Part shown: one piece after another, positions 50,334 through 58,750 of the stretch
Layout of the letters: the number at the start of each line of letters is the position of its first letter
How positions within the stretch are numbered: position 1 is the stretch's first letter
NCBI RefSeq assembly: GCF_042849255.1
Contig: NZ_AP026866.1
Span: forward strand, 3,348,001-3,412,000
Reading direction: 5' to 3'
DNA from: Oceaniferula spumae
GTDB taxonomy: Bacteria; Verrucomicrobiota; Verrucomicrobiia; Verrucomicrobiales; Akkermansiaceae
Length of the DNA: 64,000 bases
Program-made: the position numbers and the translations under genes
The notes under the pieces: model-generated
Database searches by the model: none
The model's input: only the letters and a program-made list of their open reading frames with translations
Told to the model about the DNA's origin: nothing

Positions 50334-51617
50334 ATGATGAGCCAAAGGTCTGTGTGTATTCTGGGCGCAGTATTTTTACTGGTTGCCGCTCTGGTCGGTT
50401 GGAAAGTCAGGCATGAGAAATCGGAGCTGCGCCCTAAGCTAGCTCTGCGCGATGCCCCCGACTTACGCAGTCTGTCTCGCTCGAACCGTGCCGAAGACCG
50501 GCATCGTGCTAAGAAACTCAAGGCGGATTACGATGCGATCTTTGCCGCTGTCTTGGAAAGAAACCCGGGTCTGGTGCCTAAATGGAAATCGGTTCCGGAT
50601 GAGGAGAATGGTTTTTTGCATTGGCTGCTGTTTCTTGAAAAATCTCGAGGAACGGACGGCATGGCTTCGTTCGATTTTCCGGAGGATGTCAGTGAGATTC
50701 TTTCTGACCCAGAGAAGTGGAATGCAGAAATTATTAAGGCCTATGTTGAAAAACATGCTGATTTGTTAGAAGAGCTCACACGGATCGGATTACTGACCGG
50801 GCAATCGACTTATGGGATTTCTCCGGACAGGTGGTCGTTTATGGAGGCTAACATAGCCAAGCAGAGTGCAGAAATTCTCTGTGCCGATGCACGTTTGGCA
50901 GCTGAATCCGGTGATGGCGATCGAGCGTTGCTTAGAATAAAGGCAGTCATCGGTTTGTCGAATCATCAAGGGTTGGTTGAAACCCCCACGTTAATTGCAG
51001 CCACTGTTGCCATTCTGGTTAAGCTTACGGCTCTAGAAGAAAGTATGAACCACGTGCTTCCGGCATTGGATTTGAAACAAGAGGATTATGCCCAGTGGCG
51101 GCAAGTGCTTTCGCCAGACCCGATGATGAAGTTTACCGACTTTCTGAGGGGGGAGGGTTACGGGGGAATGAGGGGTTTGGTGATTCCAGTCGTTTCTAAC
51201 AACACTGATTTTTCTGAGAAAGATCACATTCCAGATCCTGATGCCTTGTATGATGCGATAACACAAGGATACCTGCATGCCATGAAACGTGCAGAGAGCA
51301 CAAGCTATCTGGATCACTGGCAGCATCATGTTGGGGAACGTTGGTTCACGGAAACGCCAGAAAATCTGTCAGATCAGTCGGTGGAAATCTACCATACACT
51401 CAATATGGGGTGGGACGTATATTCAAAAGGATGGGCGCGGGCGGTTGCACTATTCAGGCGCTATGATGCAGCTTTTGCCATTCTGGAAGGTAGAGAGCCG
51501 CCTATGGAAGTATTAACAGGGAAACCGTTTGTGTATGATTCCCAGACTCGCGTTCTGGACTTTCCAGATGAGGAAATATTGGAAGGGATTAAGGCGGATG
51601 AACTCAAGCTGCCTTGA
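50334..51617 (+). CDS. Membrane-anchored hypothetical protein, 427 aa
   Basis: Not recognised. The N-terminus has one hydrophobic anchor (SVCILGAVFLLVAALVGW) followed by a long helical, largely acidic region with repeated Leu/Glu patterns (VEKHADLLEELTRIGLLTGQ). The start at MMSQRS is preferred over the longer upstream option because the anchor then sits at the N-terminus. It is divergent from the GH20 gene. Confidence 0.75.
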   Translation: MMSQRSVCILGAVFLLVAALVGWKVRHEKSELRPKLALRDAPDLRSLSRSNRAEDRHRAKKLKADYDAIFAAVLERNPGLVPKWKSVPDEENGFLHWLLFLEKSRGTDGMASFDFPEDVSEILSDPEKWNAEIIKAYVEKHADLLEELTRIGLLTGQSTYGISPDRWSFMEANIAKQSAEILCADARLAAESGDGDRALLRIKAVIGLSNHQGLVETPTLIAATVAILVKLTALEESMNHVLPALDLKQEDYAQWRQVLSPDPMMKFTDFLRGEGYGGMRGLVIPVVSNNTDFSEKDHIPDPDALYDAITQGYLHAMKRAESTSYLDHWQHHVGERWFTETPENLSDQSVEIYHTLNMGWDVYSKGWARAVALFRRYDAAFAILEGREPPMEVLTGKPFVYDSQTRVLDFPDEEILEGIKADELKLP

Positions 51618-51776
51618 TCCAATTCTGGGCGCTTTGGAGGTTGCATCGCAGTGATTAATACGACAGGTTGAGCCTTTGGATATGGCCCTCCTAATGTGCG
51701 AGAAGAACACAGCCGATAAGTTGAGTAAGCACTGCCGCCTTCACCTAATCCCGAAACCTCAGCCGAGCGAACAATC

Positions 51777-53216
51777 ATGAATCTTAAAAAATCTATTCTG
51801 ACCTGTGTCTTGTTGACCATCGTTGCACTGTTCGAGTGCAAAGCCGCCGGATCTTATGCAATCGTCGTCAGGGAGAAAGTGGCCACTGACCCGGAGTGGA
51901 AAAAGGTGGTTGAGGAACTCCGGGCGAAGCACGCCGGAGCTGTGACCGTTCATTGGGAAAATGATCTCACTGATGCGTTGCCTAAGTTGCAAGAGATCCA
52001 CCCATCCTTCACATGTTTCGTCACGCCCTGCACCGAGTCGGGGCCCGGTTTCGTGGCGCAGGTTCACCGACTGACCCGACAGTATGACGATGATATCTAC
52101 ACCGACACGCGCTGGGGAATTGTCACCGGCTACGATGCCGCCTCAGCGCTGAAGCTGGTAAAGTTTGATCAACCCATCACCGTGAAAAAAGTCAGCTCAG
52201 GCACCGAGTTTGCCATGGAGATGGTAGAGCAGGGAATTTGGTATGATGAGCTGGTTAAAAATAAAACTGTTAGTAAACAGACAGCAGAAGGTGAGGTTGT
52301 AGAAGGCGAGTGTCCCACGGATACTACGCAGTTGATTGCCGACACTCTCAGTGATTGGAAATCCGATCTTTTCATCACTTCTGGCCATGGATTCAAACAA
52401 GGCTGGCAGATTGGTTTTAGATACAAAAACGGACATTTCCAGTCCAAGGATGGTCAGTTGTTTGGCAAGGACACCACTGGCAAAATATTTCCAATCAACT
52501 CAGATCACCCGCGGGTGTATCTTCCAATCGGGAACTGCTCGATCGGGTGTGTGGAAAATGAAAATGCTTACACCATCGCCATGATGAAGAGTGCCGGTGT
52601 GAAGGGGATGATCGGCTACACGGTGCCGACTTGGTATGGCTACGCAGGTTGGGGCATGCTGGACTATTTTGTCGAACAGCCGGGGCGTTACACCTTGAAC
52701 GAAGCATTCTTGGCGAACCAGCTAGCTTTGGTGCATCGCCTCGAAACGTCATTTCCAGGAGCCATGAAAATGAGCCCTAATCCTGGGAAAACCTCGAGAG
52801 CTCATTCACCCTTAACTCCTGCGGGAAAGGCACTGGGCGTCAAGCAGTCTGATGCTCCAGGATTACTTCATGATCGCGACGTACTGGCTTATTATGGAGA
52901 CCCAGCGCTGCAAGCCATAATGAGTTCCCGCACCCCTGCCTACGATCAGAAATTAACAAAAGACGGTGATGTCTACACCCTGACGGTGACGGGTAAACGA
53001 GGAGAGAAATCGTTCGCTCCTGTGAATACCAACGGCTCTCAACGTGGAGGCCGGCCGATCATTCAGCTCCTGCCGAGGCGAGTCGGTCAGGTAGAAATAC
53101 TCGATGGAAAAGAGCATGCCCCAGTTGTGGCCGACGACTTTATTCTCATCCCCAACCCGGGTGTGGGGGAGGGGATGACATTACGCTTCCGCGCCAAGGC
53201 CATCGAGAGACCTTAA
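51777..53216 (+). CDS. Clan-CD-like cysteine peptidase (C25/gingipain-related)
   Basis: A signal peptide (SILTCVLLTIVALFECKAA) precedes a caspase/gingipain-like arrangement. After SDLFITSGHGFKQG (catalytic His) comes a strand and IGNCSIGCVENE (catalytic Cys), the His...Cys order and spacing typical of clan CD. The upstream part (YAIVVREKVATDPEWKKVVE) looks like the gingipain-type N-terminal alpha/beta half. The C-terminal ~100 residues look like a beta domain. Distant similarity only; specificity is unknown. Confidence 0.75.
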   Translation: MNLKKSILTCVLLTIVALFECKAAGSYAIVVREKVATDPEWKKVVEELRAKHAGAVTVHWENDLTDALPKLQEIHPSFTCFVTPCTESGPGFVAQVHRLTRQYDDDIYTDTRWGIVTGYDAASALKLVKFDQPITVKKVSSGTEFAMEMVEQGIWYDELVKNKTVSKQTAEGEVVEGECPTDTTQLIADTLSDWKSDLFITSGHGFKQGWQIGFRYKNGHFQSKDGQLFGKDTTGKIFPINSDHPRVYLPIGNCSIGCVENENAYTIAMMKSAGVKGMIGYTVPTWYGYAGWGMLDYFVEQPGRYTLNEAFLANQLALVHRLETSFPGAMKMSPNPGKTSRAHSPLTPAGKALGVKQSDAPGLLHDRDVLAYYGDPALQAIMSSRTPAYDQKLTKDGDVYTLTVTGKRGEKSFAPVNTNGSQRGGRPIIQLLPRRVGQVEILDGKEHAPVVADDFILIPNPGVGEGMTLRFRAKAIERP

Positions 53217-53225
53217 TGATGGCTC

Positions 53226-54011
53226 CTACTGAGTATCGTTTTGCTTTTTGTTCCGCTCGGCTTCGATTTCTGCGCGTTTAGCTTCGGCCATTTTACCAAA
53301 ACGCTTTTGCATTTCGGCATCACGATCCAATACAGTGCGTGCATCGCCTGTGATCGCTTTCATGTCTTCGGCTAGTTTGGCCTGACTGTCTGGATCATCG
53401 ACGGTGGGGTCGACTCCCAGTTGCTTGCTGGCCTCGTCCACTTGGTCTTTGCGTACAGCTATTTTATCCAAAGCTTGATCGTAGGTGTCTAGAATTTCGC
53501 CGGTATCGGTCCCTTTCTGGACACTCTCTACGATGCCCGCGGTATCATCCCAGTATTTCTGAGCGATAGCTCGGTTGTCAGCGGAATATCCATACCAACC
53601 TGCAGCGCCACCGAAAATAGTTAGAAAGCTGGCAACGGTAGTAACCCGTGCGATTTTACGACGACGAGCTTGCCGAGCCTCACGTTCGGCAAAAGCTTGG
53701 TTGAGCATGGCATCATACTCAGCCTCATCAAATCCGTCACCATGTTCATGGCTTATTTTGATAGATTCTGTATCAGGTTTTTTCTGCTCAGGGACTACAT
53801 TTTGAGTGGTGGGCCTGACTGCCTGTGCAGTCGCTTGAACTGTGTTCGGCTGGGCTGCTTGAGGAATCGGAGCGATGCTCTCTGTCGGTGTCTGATTTAC
53901 AGGATCATCCATTTCAGCGGCTGCAGCAGCTGCGTTGATAGCGGCTTGCACGTCCGGATCATAGCTGGACGGCATGGGGTTTACATCGTTGTTAGGTGGT
54001 TGTTGTTGCAT
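53226..54011 (-). CDS. Single-pass membrane protein with Pro/Ala/Gln-rich N-terminus
   Basis: Not recognised as a family. Residues 1-90 are Pro/Asn/Gln/Ala-rich and likely disordered. A basic patch (REARQARRRKIARV) precedes one TM helix (TTVASFLTIFGGAAGWYGYS). The C-terminal ~120 residues are charged and helical (probable coiled coil). The topology would place the disordered tail in the cytoplasm. The start at MQQQPPNN is chosen over an upstream Met. Confidence 0.75.
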   Translation of the reverse strand: MQQQPPNNDVNPMPSSYDPDVQAAINAAAAAAEMDDPVNQTPTESIAPIPQAAQPNTVQATAQAVRPTTQNVVPEQKKPDTESIKISHEHGDGFDEAEYDAMLNQAFAEREARQARRRKIARVTTVASFLTIFGGAAGWYGYSADNRAIAQKYWDDTAGIVESVQKGTDTGEILDTYDQALDKIAVRKDQVDEASKQLGVDPTVDDPDSQAKLAEDMKAITGDARTVLDRDAEMQKRFGKMAEAKRAEIEAERNKKQNDTQ

Positions 54012-54226
54012 GGCAACAGGTAGACTAACCATAAATATCGAACCATTTCAATAATTAAGACATCTTAAACAAAGTTTCATAACCTATTGTAAATACAGGT
54101 AATGTTGCCCGATGTTAGTCACAATATTAGCGATTTTGGGCTTTTGACTAACAAAACTAAGATTTTGAAATCTGCTGTGAATCTAACACAGTGGGCCAGA
54201 AAATAGGGCTCTGAATCGGCGTCTAA
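54012..54226. other. AT-rich intergenic region
   Basis: A ~215-bp AT-rich gap between two minus-strand genes. It holds the promoter of the 53226-54011 gene, but no clear -35/-10 pair or operator stands out. Three CTAAC motifs occur in 80 bp (54147-54231). Confidence 0.3.
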
Positions 54227-55144
54227 CTACCCTTTACCATATTCGCTCGCGATCTTCTTCGCGGATGCCACCGTGTTGCGGTGTAGTTTCGCGGTGAGGT
54301 CCGGCTGGCGGTTGTAGCCCCCGCCATAGAGGATGGCGAGTGGGATGCGGTTCTTGATGAAGGCGCGGATGATGACGTCATCACGGCGTTGCATGTCGGC
54401 CACGGTTAGCATCATATTTCCCAATAAATCGTTAGAGTGATTGTCGGCGCCGGCGACCCAGATGACTAGATCTGGGTTAAAGACATCGAGTGCTCCGGCG
54501 AGGGTGTTGAAGAGTTGTTTGAGATACATGTCCCCTTCGACGTATCTAACGGTCTCTACGTCCATGTTGCCATTGAACTTGGTTTTTGTGCCAGTGGTTT
54601 GGCCGACGTGGATGGAATAGGTGAATACGCGGGGATCGTCGCTCAGCAGACTGTTGGTGCCATTGCCTTGGGCGGCATCGGTGTCGACCACCATGATGCG
54701 GATGCCCGGTTGTTTCTCTTGTAAATCACGGATCGCGATGGCGACGTCATTGAACACACAGAATGCTTCGCCACGTCCCTTGAATGCGTGGTGTGTTCCT
54801 CCTGCCAAGCACACAGCTACCCCTTCTGCCAGCGCCGCATGGCAAGTCTGGCGGGTGGCTTCGGCTTCAGTGGCACAGCGTGCGAAGAGCTTGGCGTTGA
54901 CTGGCAGACCAAGCGCGATCTGCTCCTTCCTATCAAGGGCGCCGTGATAGATTTTTGAGAGATATTCTCCCTCGTGCACGCGCTTGAGTACGTGGAGGTC
55001 TGTCTGGGTGACATCGATGATTTCCTCCGGTTTCAGAATTCCATTTTGCAGCAGCATATCACGACTGGCCGAGAACTTGTCCTTGGGGAAAGGATGGTTG
55101 GCCGGGAGATCGAGATCGAGGTCGGATGAATAAAAGCAGCGCAT
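54227..55144 (-). CDS. Histone-deacetylase-fold amidohydrolase lacking one zinc-ligand His
   Basis: The HDAC/acetoin-utilization fold is clear: HPFPKDKF near the N-terminus, AGGTHHAF, FCVFNDVAIAI, VAGADNHSNDLLG (distal Asp) and YGGGYN (Tyr). The zinc-binding segment normally reads D-x-D-V-H-Q-G-N-G; here it is DTDAAQGNGT, so the zinc-ligand His is Ala. Either the metal is bound differently or the protein is a non-catalytic relative. No signal peptide is present. It lies upstream of, but well separated from, the TM-protein gene. Confidence 0.9.
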   Translation of the reverse strand: MRCFYSSDLDLDLPANHPFPKDKFSASRDMLLQNGILKPEEIIDVTQTDLHVLKRVHEGEYLSKIYHGALDRKEQIALGLPVNAKLFARCATEAEATRQTCHAALAEGVAVCLAGGTHHAFKGRGEAFCVFNDVAIAIRDLQEKQPGIRIMVVDTDAAQGNGTNSLLSDDPRVFTYSIHVGQTTGTKTKFNGNMDVETVRYVEGDMYLKQLFNTLAGALDVFNPDLVIWVAGADNHSNDLLGNMMLTVADMQRRDDVIIRAFIKNRIPLAILYGGGYNRQPDLTAKLHRNTVASAKKIASEYGKG

Positions 55145-55300
55145 TTCAGATGAATCTAGGGGGCGGGTAGGGGAAATCCTACGATAGGAATTCTAGTGTG
55201 AAAGCGCAAACTTGGAAGATTGAAGTTTGAACAATGCGGTATGCCAGATAAATAGGGGCGCGGTCACCGCTTCAAAATTATGCAAAAACAGTCGATCTTC

Positions 55301-56818
55301 ATGAAGAGTCCCTTTTTCAACCGTCCGTTTAGGTCTGTGGCTATGGCTTCTGCCGTGGTTTCACTCAGTGTCGGGCTAGTGGGCGTGTCCGTCGCGCAGG
55401 AGTCTAAGGATGCCAAAAAAACAGCCAAGCCTGCCAAGGAGGAAAAACCCAAGGTCGTGAGTAAGCAGGCCAGTGTGACCATCGATGGCCAGAAGATTGA
55501 ATACACAGCCACCACCTCGCGGCTGGTATTGAAAACTGATGATGGAAAACCCCGCGCCTCCATCTTCCACGTCGCCTACACTCGCAATGGAGTGAAGGAT
55601 CCCTCAAAGCGCCCGGTCCTTTTTGCTTTCAATGGTGGGCCTGGCTCTTCAGCCGTATGGTTGCACATCGGAGCGCTCGGGCCACGGATCTTGGCGACAT
55701 CGCCAGATGGCACCAAAGCACTTGCTCCCCCCGTCACGGTGGGCGAGAACCCGCAGTCGATCCTCGACGTTGCCGACCTCGTTTTTATTGATCCCGTTTC
55801 AACAGGTTACTCTCGCTCTGAGGATAAAAAGGAAAACTTCCACGGTGTCGAGCAGGACATCCGATCAGTGGGCGACTTCATTCGCCGTTGGGTGACTGAA
55901 AACAAACGCTGGGGGTCACCAAAATATTTGTTAGGCGAGAGCTATGGTGGTGTGCGAGCTGCTGGGCTTTCCAATGAATTGCAGAGCCGTTACGGCATGA
56001 GCCTGAACGGAGTCGTGATGCTTTCAAGCCTGGTTGATTTCCGAACACTGAATCCCGGTGATGGTGATGATCTTGCTTACATTGCATTTTTGCCGACCTA
56101 CACAGCCGTCGCCCATTATCACGGCAAGCTCAAGGGCAACCGTGACGAGTTGGTCAAGCGTGCCGATAAGTTTGCCAAAGGCGAATACGCAACCGCGCTG
56201 CTGAAAGGATACACCATCACTGCAGAAGAGCGCCAAAAGATAGCGGCAGAACTCTCCGCTCTGACATCTCTGCCCGTTGAGTTGATTTTACGTTACGATT
56301 TACGCATTTATCCATCGAGATTCCGCAAGGAGCTTCTGCGTAAGGAGAATATCGTTCTGGGCCGATTCGATGCACGCACCGCATGGCCAGCCGCTGACAA
56401 AGCTGGGGATATGCCGAGATACGATCCATCATTCTCTGTCGCCAAAGGAGCCTTCTCCACAGCGATGTTAGAATACTTGGGGAATGAACTTGGCTGGATG
56501 GAGGAGCGTCCTTACGAGATCCTCGCCAATGTAGGAGGATGGGACTGGGGTCGGAAAAACAGCATTGTAAATATGTCATCATACCTCGCTGCGGCGATGC
56601 GTGACAACCCGGATCTACGAGTTCTGATTCAGTGTGGCCACGCGGATATGGCAACACCAGCCGGAGGAATCCTGCATTCCTTTGATCACCTTCCTGTGGC
56701 TGAACCTCTGCGGAAAAACATCAGTGTAAGATGGTATGAGGCCGGCCACATGTTTTATCTCAATGAGCCCGATCTTGTAAAGATGCGCAAGGATCTGGTA
56801 GAGTTCATTACGGAATAG
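55301..56818 (+). CDS. Peptidase S10 family serine carboxypeptidase, exported
   Basis: The S10 alpha/beta-hydrolase fold is shown by FAFNGGPGSSAVWLHIGALG (oxyanion strand), LLGESYGGVRA (catalytic Ser), VLIQCGHADMATP (Asp region) and YEAGHMFYLNEP (catalytic His). A signal peptide (AMASAVVSLSVGLVGVSVAQ) directs it to the periplasm or outside. S10 enzymes release C-terminal residues at acidic pH. The start at 55301 is preferred; an ATG at 55280 is also in frame. Confidence 0.93.
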   Translation: MKSPFFNRPFRSVAMASAVVSLSVGLVGVSVAQESKDAKKTAKPAKEEKPKVVSKQASVTIDGQKIEYTATTSRLVLKTDDGKPRASIFHVAYTRNGVKDPSKRPVLFAFNGGPGSSAVWLHIGALGPRILATSPDGTKALAPPVTVGENPQSILDVADLVFIDPVSTGYSRSEDKKENFHGVEQDIRSVGDFIRRWVTENKRWGSPKYLLGESYGGVRAAGLSNELQSRYGMSLNGVVMLSSLVDFRTLNPGDGDDLAYIAFLPTYTAVAHYHGKLKGNRDELVKRADKFAKGEYATALLKGYTITAEERQKIAAELSALTSLPVELILRYDLRIYPSRFRKELLRKENIVLGRFDARTAWPAADKAGDMPRYDPSFSVAKGAFSTAMLEYLGNELGWMEERPYEILANVGGWDWGRKNSIVNMSSYLAAAMRDNPDLRVLIQCGHADMATPAGGILHSFDHLPVAEPLRKNISVRWYEAGHMFYLNEPDLVKMRKDLVEFITE

Positions 56819-56861
56819 TGACCGGTGCGCCGTGAGCGATGAATCGTGTCACGATCTAGAT

Positions 56862-57353
56862 ATGGAAAACGAATCCACAGAATCAAGCAGGCCGCCGCAA
56901 ATGCCGGTGGTCCCTGATGTGAATCCATATCTAACTCCTGCGCAGCCACCGATGCTTCCCCAAGCCCATGCGGTTGGCATGGATGCGAATGGCGTAACTC
57001 AGGACGAGCGCACCATGGGGATGTTGATGCACCTGTTAGGACTGCTGACCGGGTTCATCGGTATTCTGATCCTCTGGTTGGTGAAGAAAGATCAGTCCAG
57101 ATTCATCGACTTCCACGGTCGTGAAGCGCTGAACTTCATGATCAGCATGTTTCTCTACACGATGTCACTACTTGCCCTCGCTCTAGTTGTCGGTGTGGTG
57201 ACCATGGGCATAGGCATCATGCTGATTATCCCGATTATCATGCTACTCAGCATCGGGCAGATCGTTTGTGAAGTGATGGCATGCATCGCTGCCAACCGAG
57301 GTGATTGGCACCGCTACCCAATGACTATCCGGATGATTCCGGATGCCAAGTAG
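56862..57353 (+). CDS. DUF4870 membrane protein
   Basis: The protein has a Pro-rich cytoplasmic N-terminus and then the DUF4870 pattern: DERTMGMLMHLLGLLTGFIG, the conserved short loop VKKDQSRFIDFHGREALNF, and further TM helices (MSLLALALVVGVVTMGIGIM). Three to four membrane segments are predicted. Function is unknown. A GTG start at 56832 is in frame but less convincing than the ATG at 56862. It follows the S10 gene by about 45 bp. Confidence 0.85.
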   Translation: MENESTESSRPPQMPVVPDVNPYLTPAQPPMLPQAHAVGMDANGVTQDERTMGMLMHLLGLLTGFIGILILWLVKKDQSRFIDFHGREALNFMISMFLYTMSLLALALVVGVVTMGIGIMLIIPIIMLLSIGQIVCEVMACIAANRGDWHRYPMTIRMIPDAK

Positions 57354-57383
57354 ACGCAGCCATCACTCGCCTAAGAGGTGAGT

Positions 57384-58712
57384 TTATGAAAACAGCTTGG
57401 TGATTGGTTTGCCTTCGCGGCCTCCCATGCGGAACGGACGTTTGCTGTCTGACATGATTACCTTGTCGTGTTGCACGCCGAGGGCGTGTGCGATGGTGGC
57501 ATTGAAGTCTTGAGCGTTGACTTTGTTCTCGGTCACGGACGCTCCTGTGGCATCCGTGGCACCGTAGACTTGGCCGCCCTTGATTCCGCCTCCGGCCATC
57601 ATGGTGGAGAAGGCTTTGGGGAAGTGGTTCCGACCAGCGTTGCTGTTGATCTTGGGTGAGCGTCCGAACTCGGTTCCGAGAACGACAAGGGTGCTATCCA
57701 GCATACCTTTCAGTTCCAGGTCCTTGAGCAGGGCGGCTAGGGCTTGATCGAGCACGGGAATTTGCTGCTCCATTTGGCCGAAGTTATCCGCGTGCCAGTC
57801 GAATCCTCCGAATTCGACTTCGACAAAGCGCACACCACGCTCAACCAGGCGGCGGGCTAACAGAACGCCCTTCGAGAAGCGTTCGGCTCCATAAAGTGCG
57901 TGCACCTCTCTGCCCTCCTTGCTGAGATCGAAGGCTTCGAGGTCCTTACTTTTCATCAGTTTCACGGCGGCAGTGTAGGCTTCGTTATAGGCACGAACCT
58001 GCTTTTGGCCTTTGGCGAATTTCGCATCGAAATCTTGGTCCAGCTGCTGTCTTAGGGTCAGCTGTTGATGGAATGCTTCCTCGCTGACATTGCGTCCTCG
58101 GCGACTGTTCGATAAGCCTGTGGAGGCATCTCCGATGGGGAGAGGGGCGTATTTTGTAGGAAGGAAACCAGCACCCGGGTGCTCGCTACCGCAGTTCACA
58201 GTGATGTAAGAAGGAATATCCCCAGAGCCTGGTCCCTTCAGTCGGTTCGTCCACGCACCCGGAGTGGGGTGAACGATGCTGGAGCGTGGTGTGTAGCCGG
58301 TGCGCATGAAGTAGCGGCCTTGGGCGTGAGCTCCTTGGGTCGTGTTCATGGAGCGGATCAGGGCGACCTTGTCCATCTGCTGTGCCAGTTTCGGCATGCA
58401 ATGACCGAGTTGGATACCGTCAACGTTAGTCTTGATGGCTTTGACATCGCCTTTAACGCTGGCATCGGCATCAGGTTTGGGATCGAAGGTGTCGATGTGG
58501 GTCATGCCACCAGACATAAATAGGTAGATGACATTTTTCGCCTTTCCTCCTCCTGCGGCAACCACGGACGGATCCAGAGCAACAGAATCAGCGTAGGCAC
58601 GCTGGTTGAAAAAGCTGGCTGCAGCACCTCCGACAGTCAGGCCGAAGCAGGACTTGGCAGTGGTGGCGAGAAAGCCGCGGCGTGAGAGTTCGTCGAGTTT
58701 ATTGGTATTCAT
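57384..58712 (-). CDS. DUF1501 protein with Tat signal
   Basis: The twin-arginine motif is SRRGFLATT. Family motifs include VIYLFMSGGMTHIDTFDPKP, RSMNTTQGAHAQ, VEFGGFDWHADN and VLGTEFGRSPKINS. There is no CxPxR motif. It lies 38 bp downstream of the DUF1549/DUF1553 gene, the third such pair in the window, and the two are probably one operon. Confidence 0.93.
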   Translation of the reverse strand: MNTNKLDELSRRGFLATTAKSCFGLTVGGAAASFFNQRAYADSVALDPSVVAAGGGKAKNVIYLFMSGGMTHIDTFDPKPDADASVKGDVKAIKTNVDGIQLGHCMPKLAQQMDKVALIRSMNTTQGAHAQGRYFMRTGYTPRSSIVHPTPGAWTNRLKGPGSGDIPSYITVNCGSEHPGAGFLPTKYAPLPIGDASTGLSNSRRGRNVSEEAFHQQLTLRQQLDQDFDAKFAKGQKQVRAYNEAYTAAVKLMKSKDLEAFDLSKEGREVHALYGAERFSKGVLLARRLVERGVRFVEVEFGGFDWHADNFGQMEQQIPVLDQALAALLKDLELKGMLDSTLVVLGTEFGRSPKINSNAGRNHFPKAFSTMMAGGGIKGGQVYGATDATGASVTENKVNAQDFNATIAHALGVQHDKVIMSDSKRPFRMGGREGKPITKLFS

Positions 58713-58750
58713 CTCTTGATAAAAGTTAGAGTTTTAAATCGGCTGATAGA

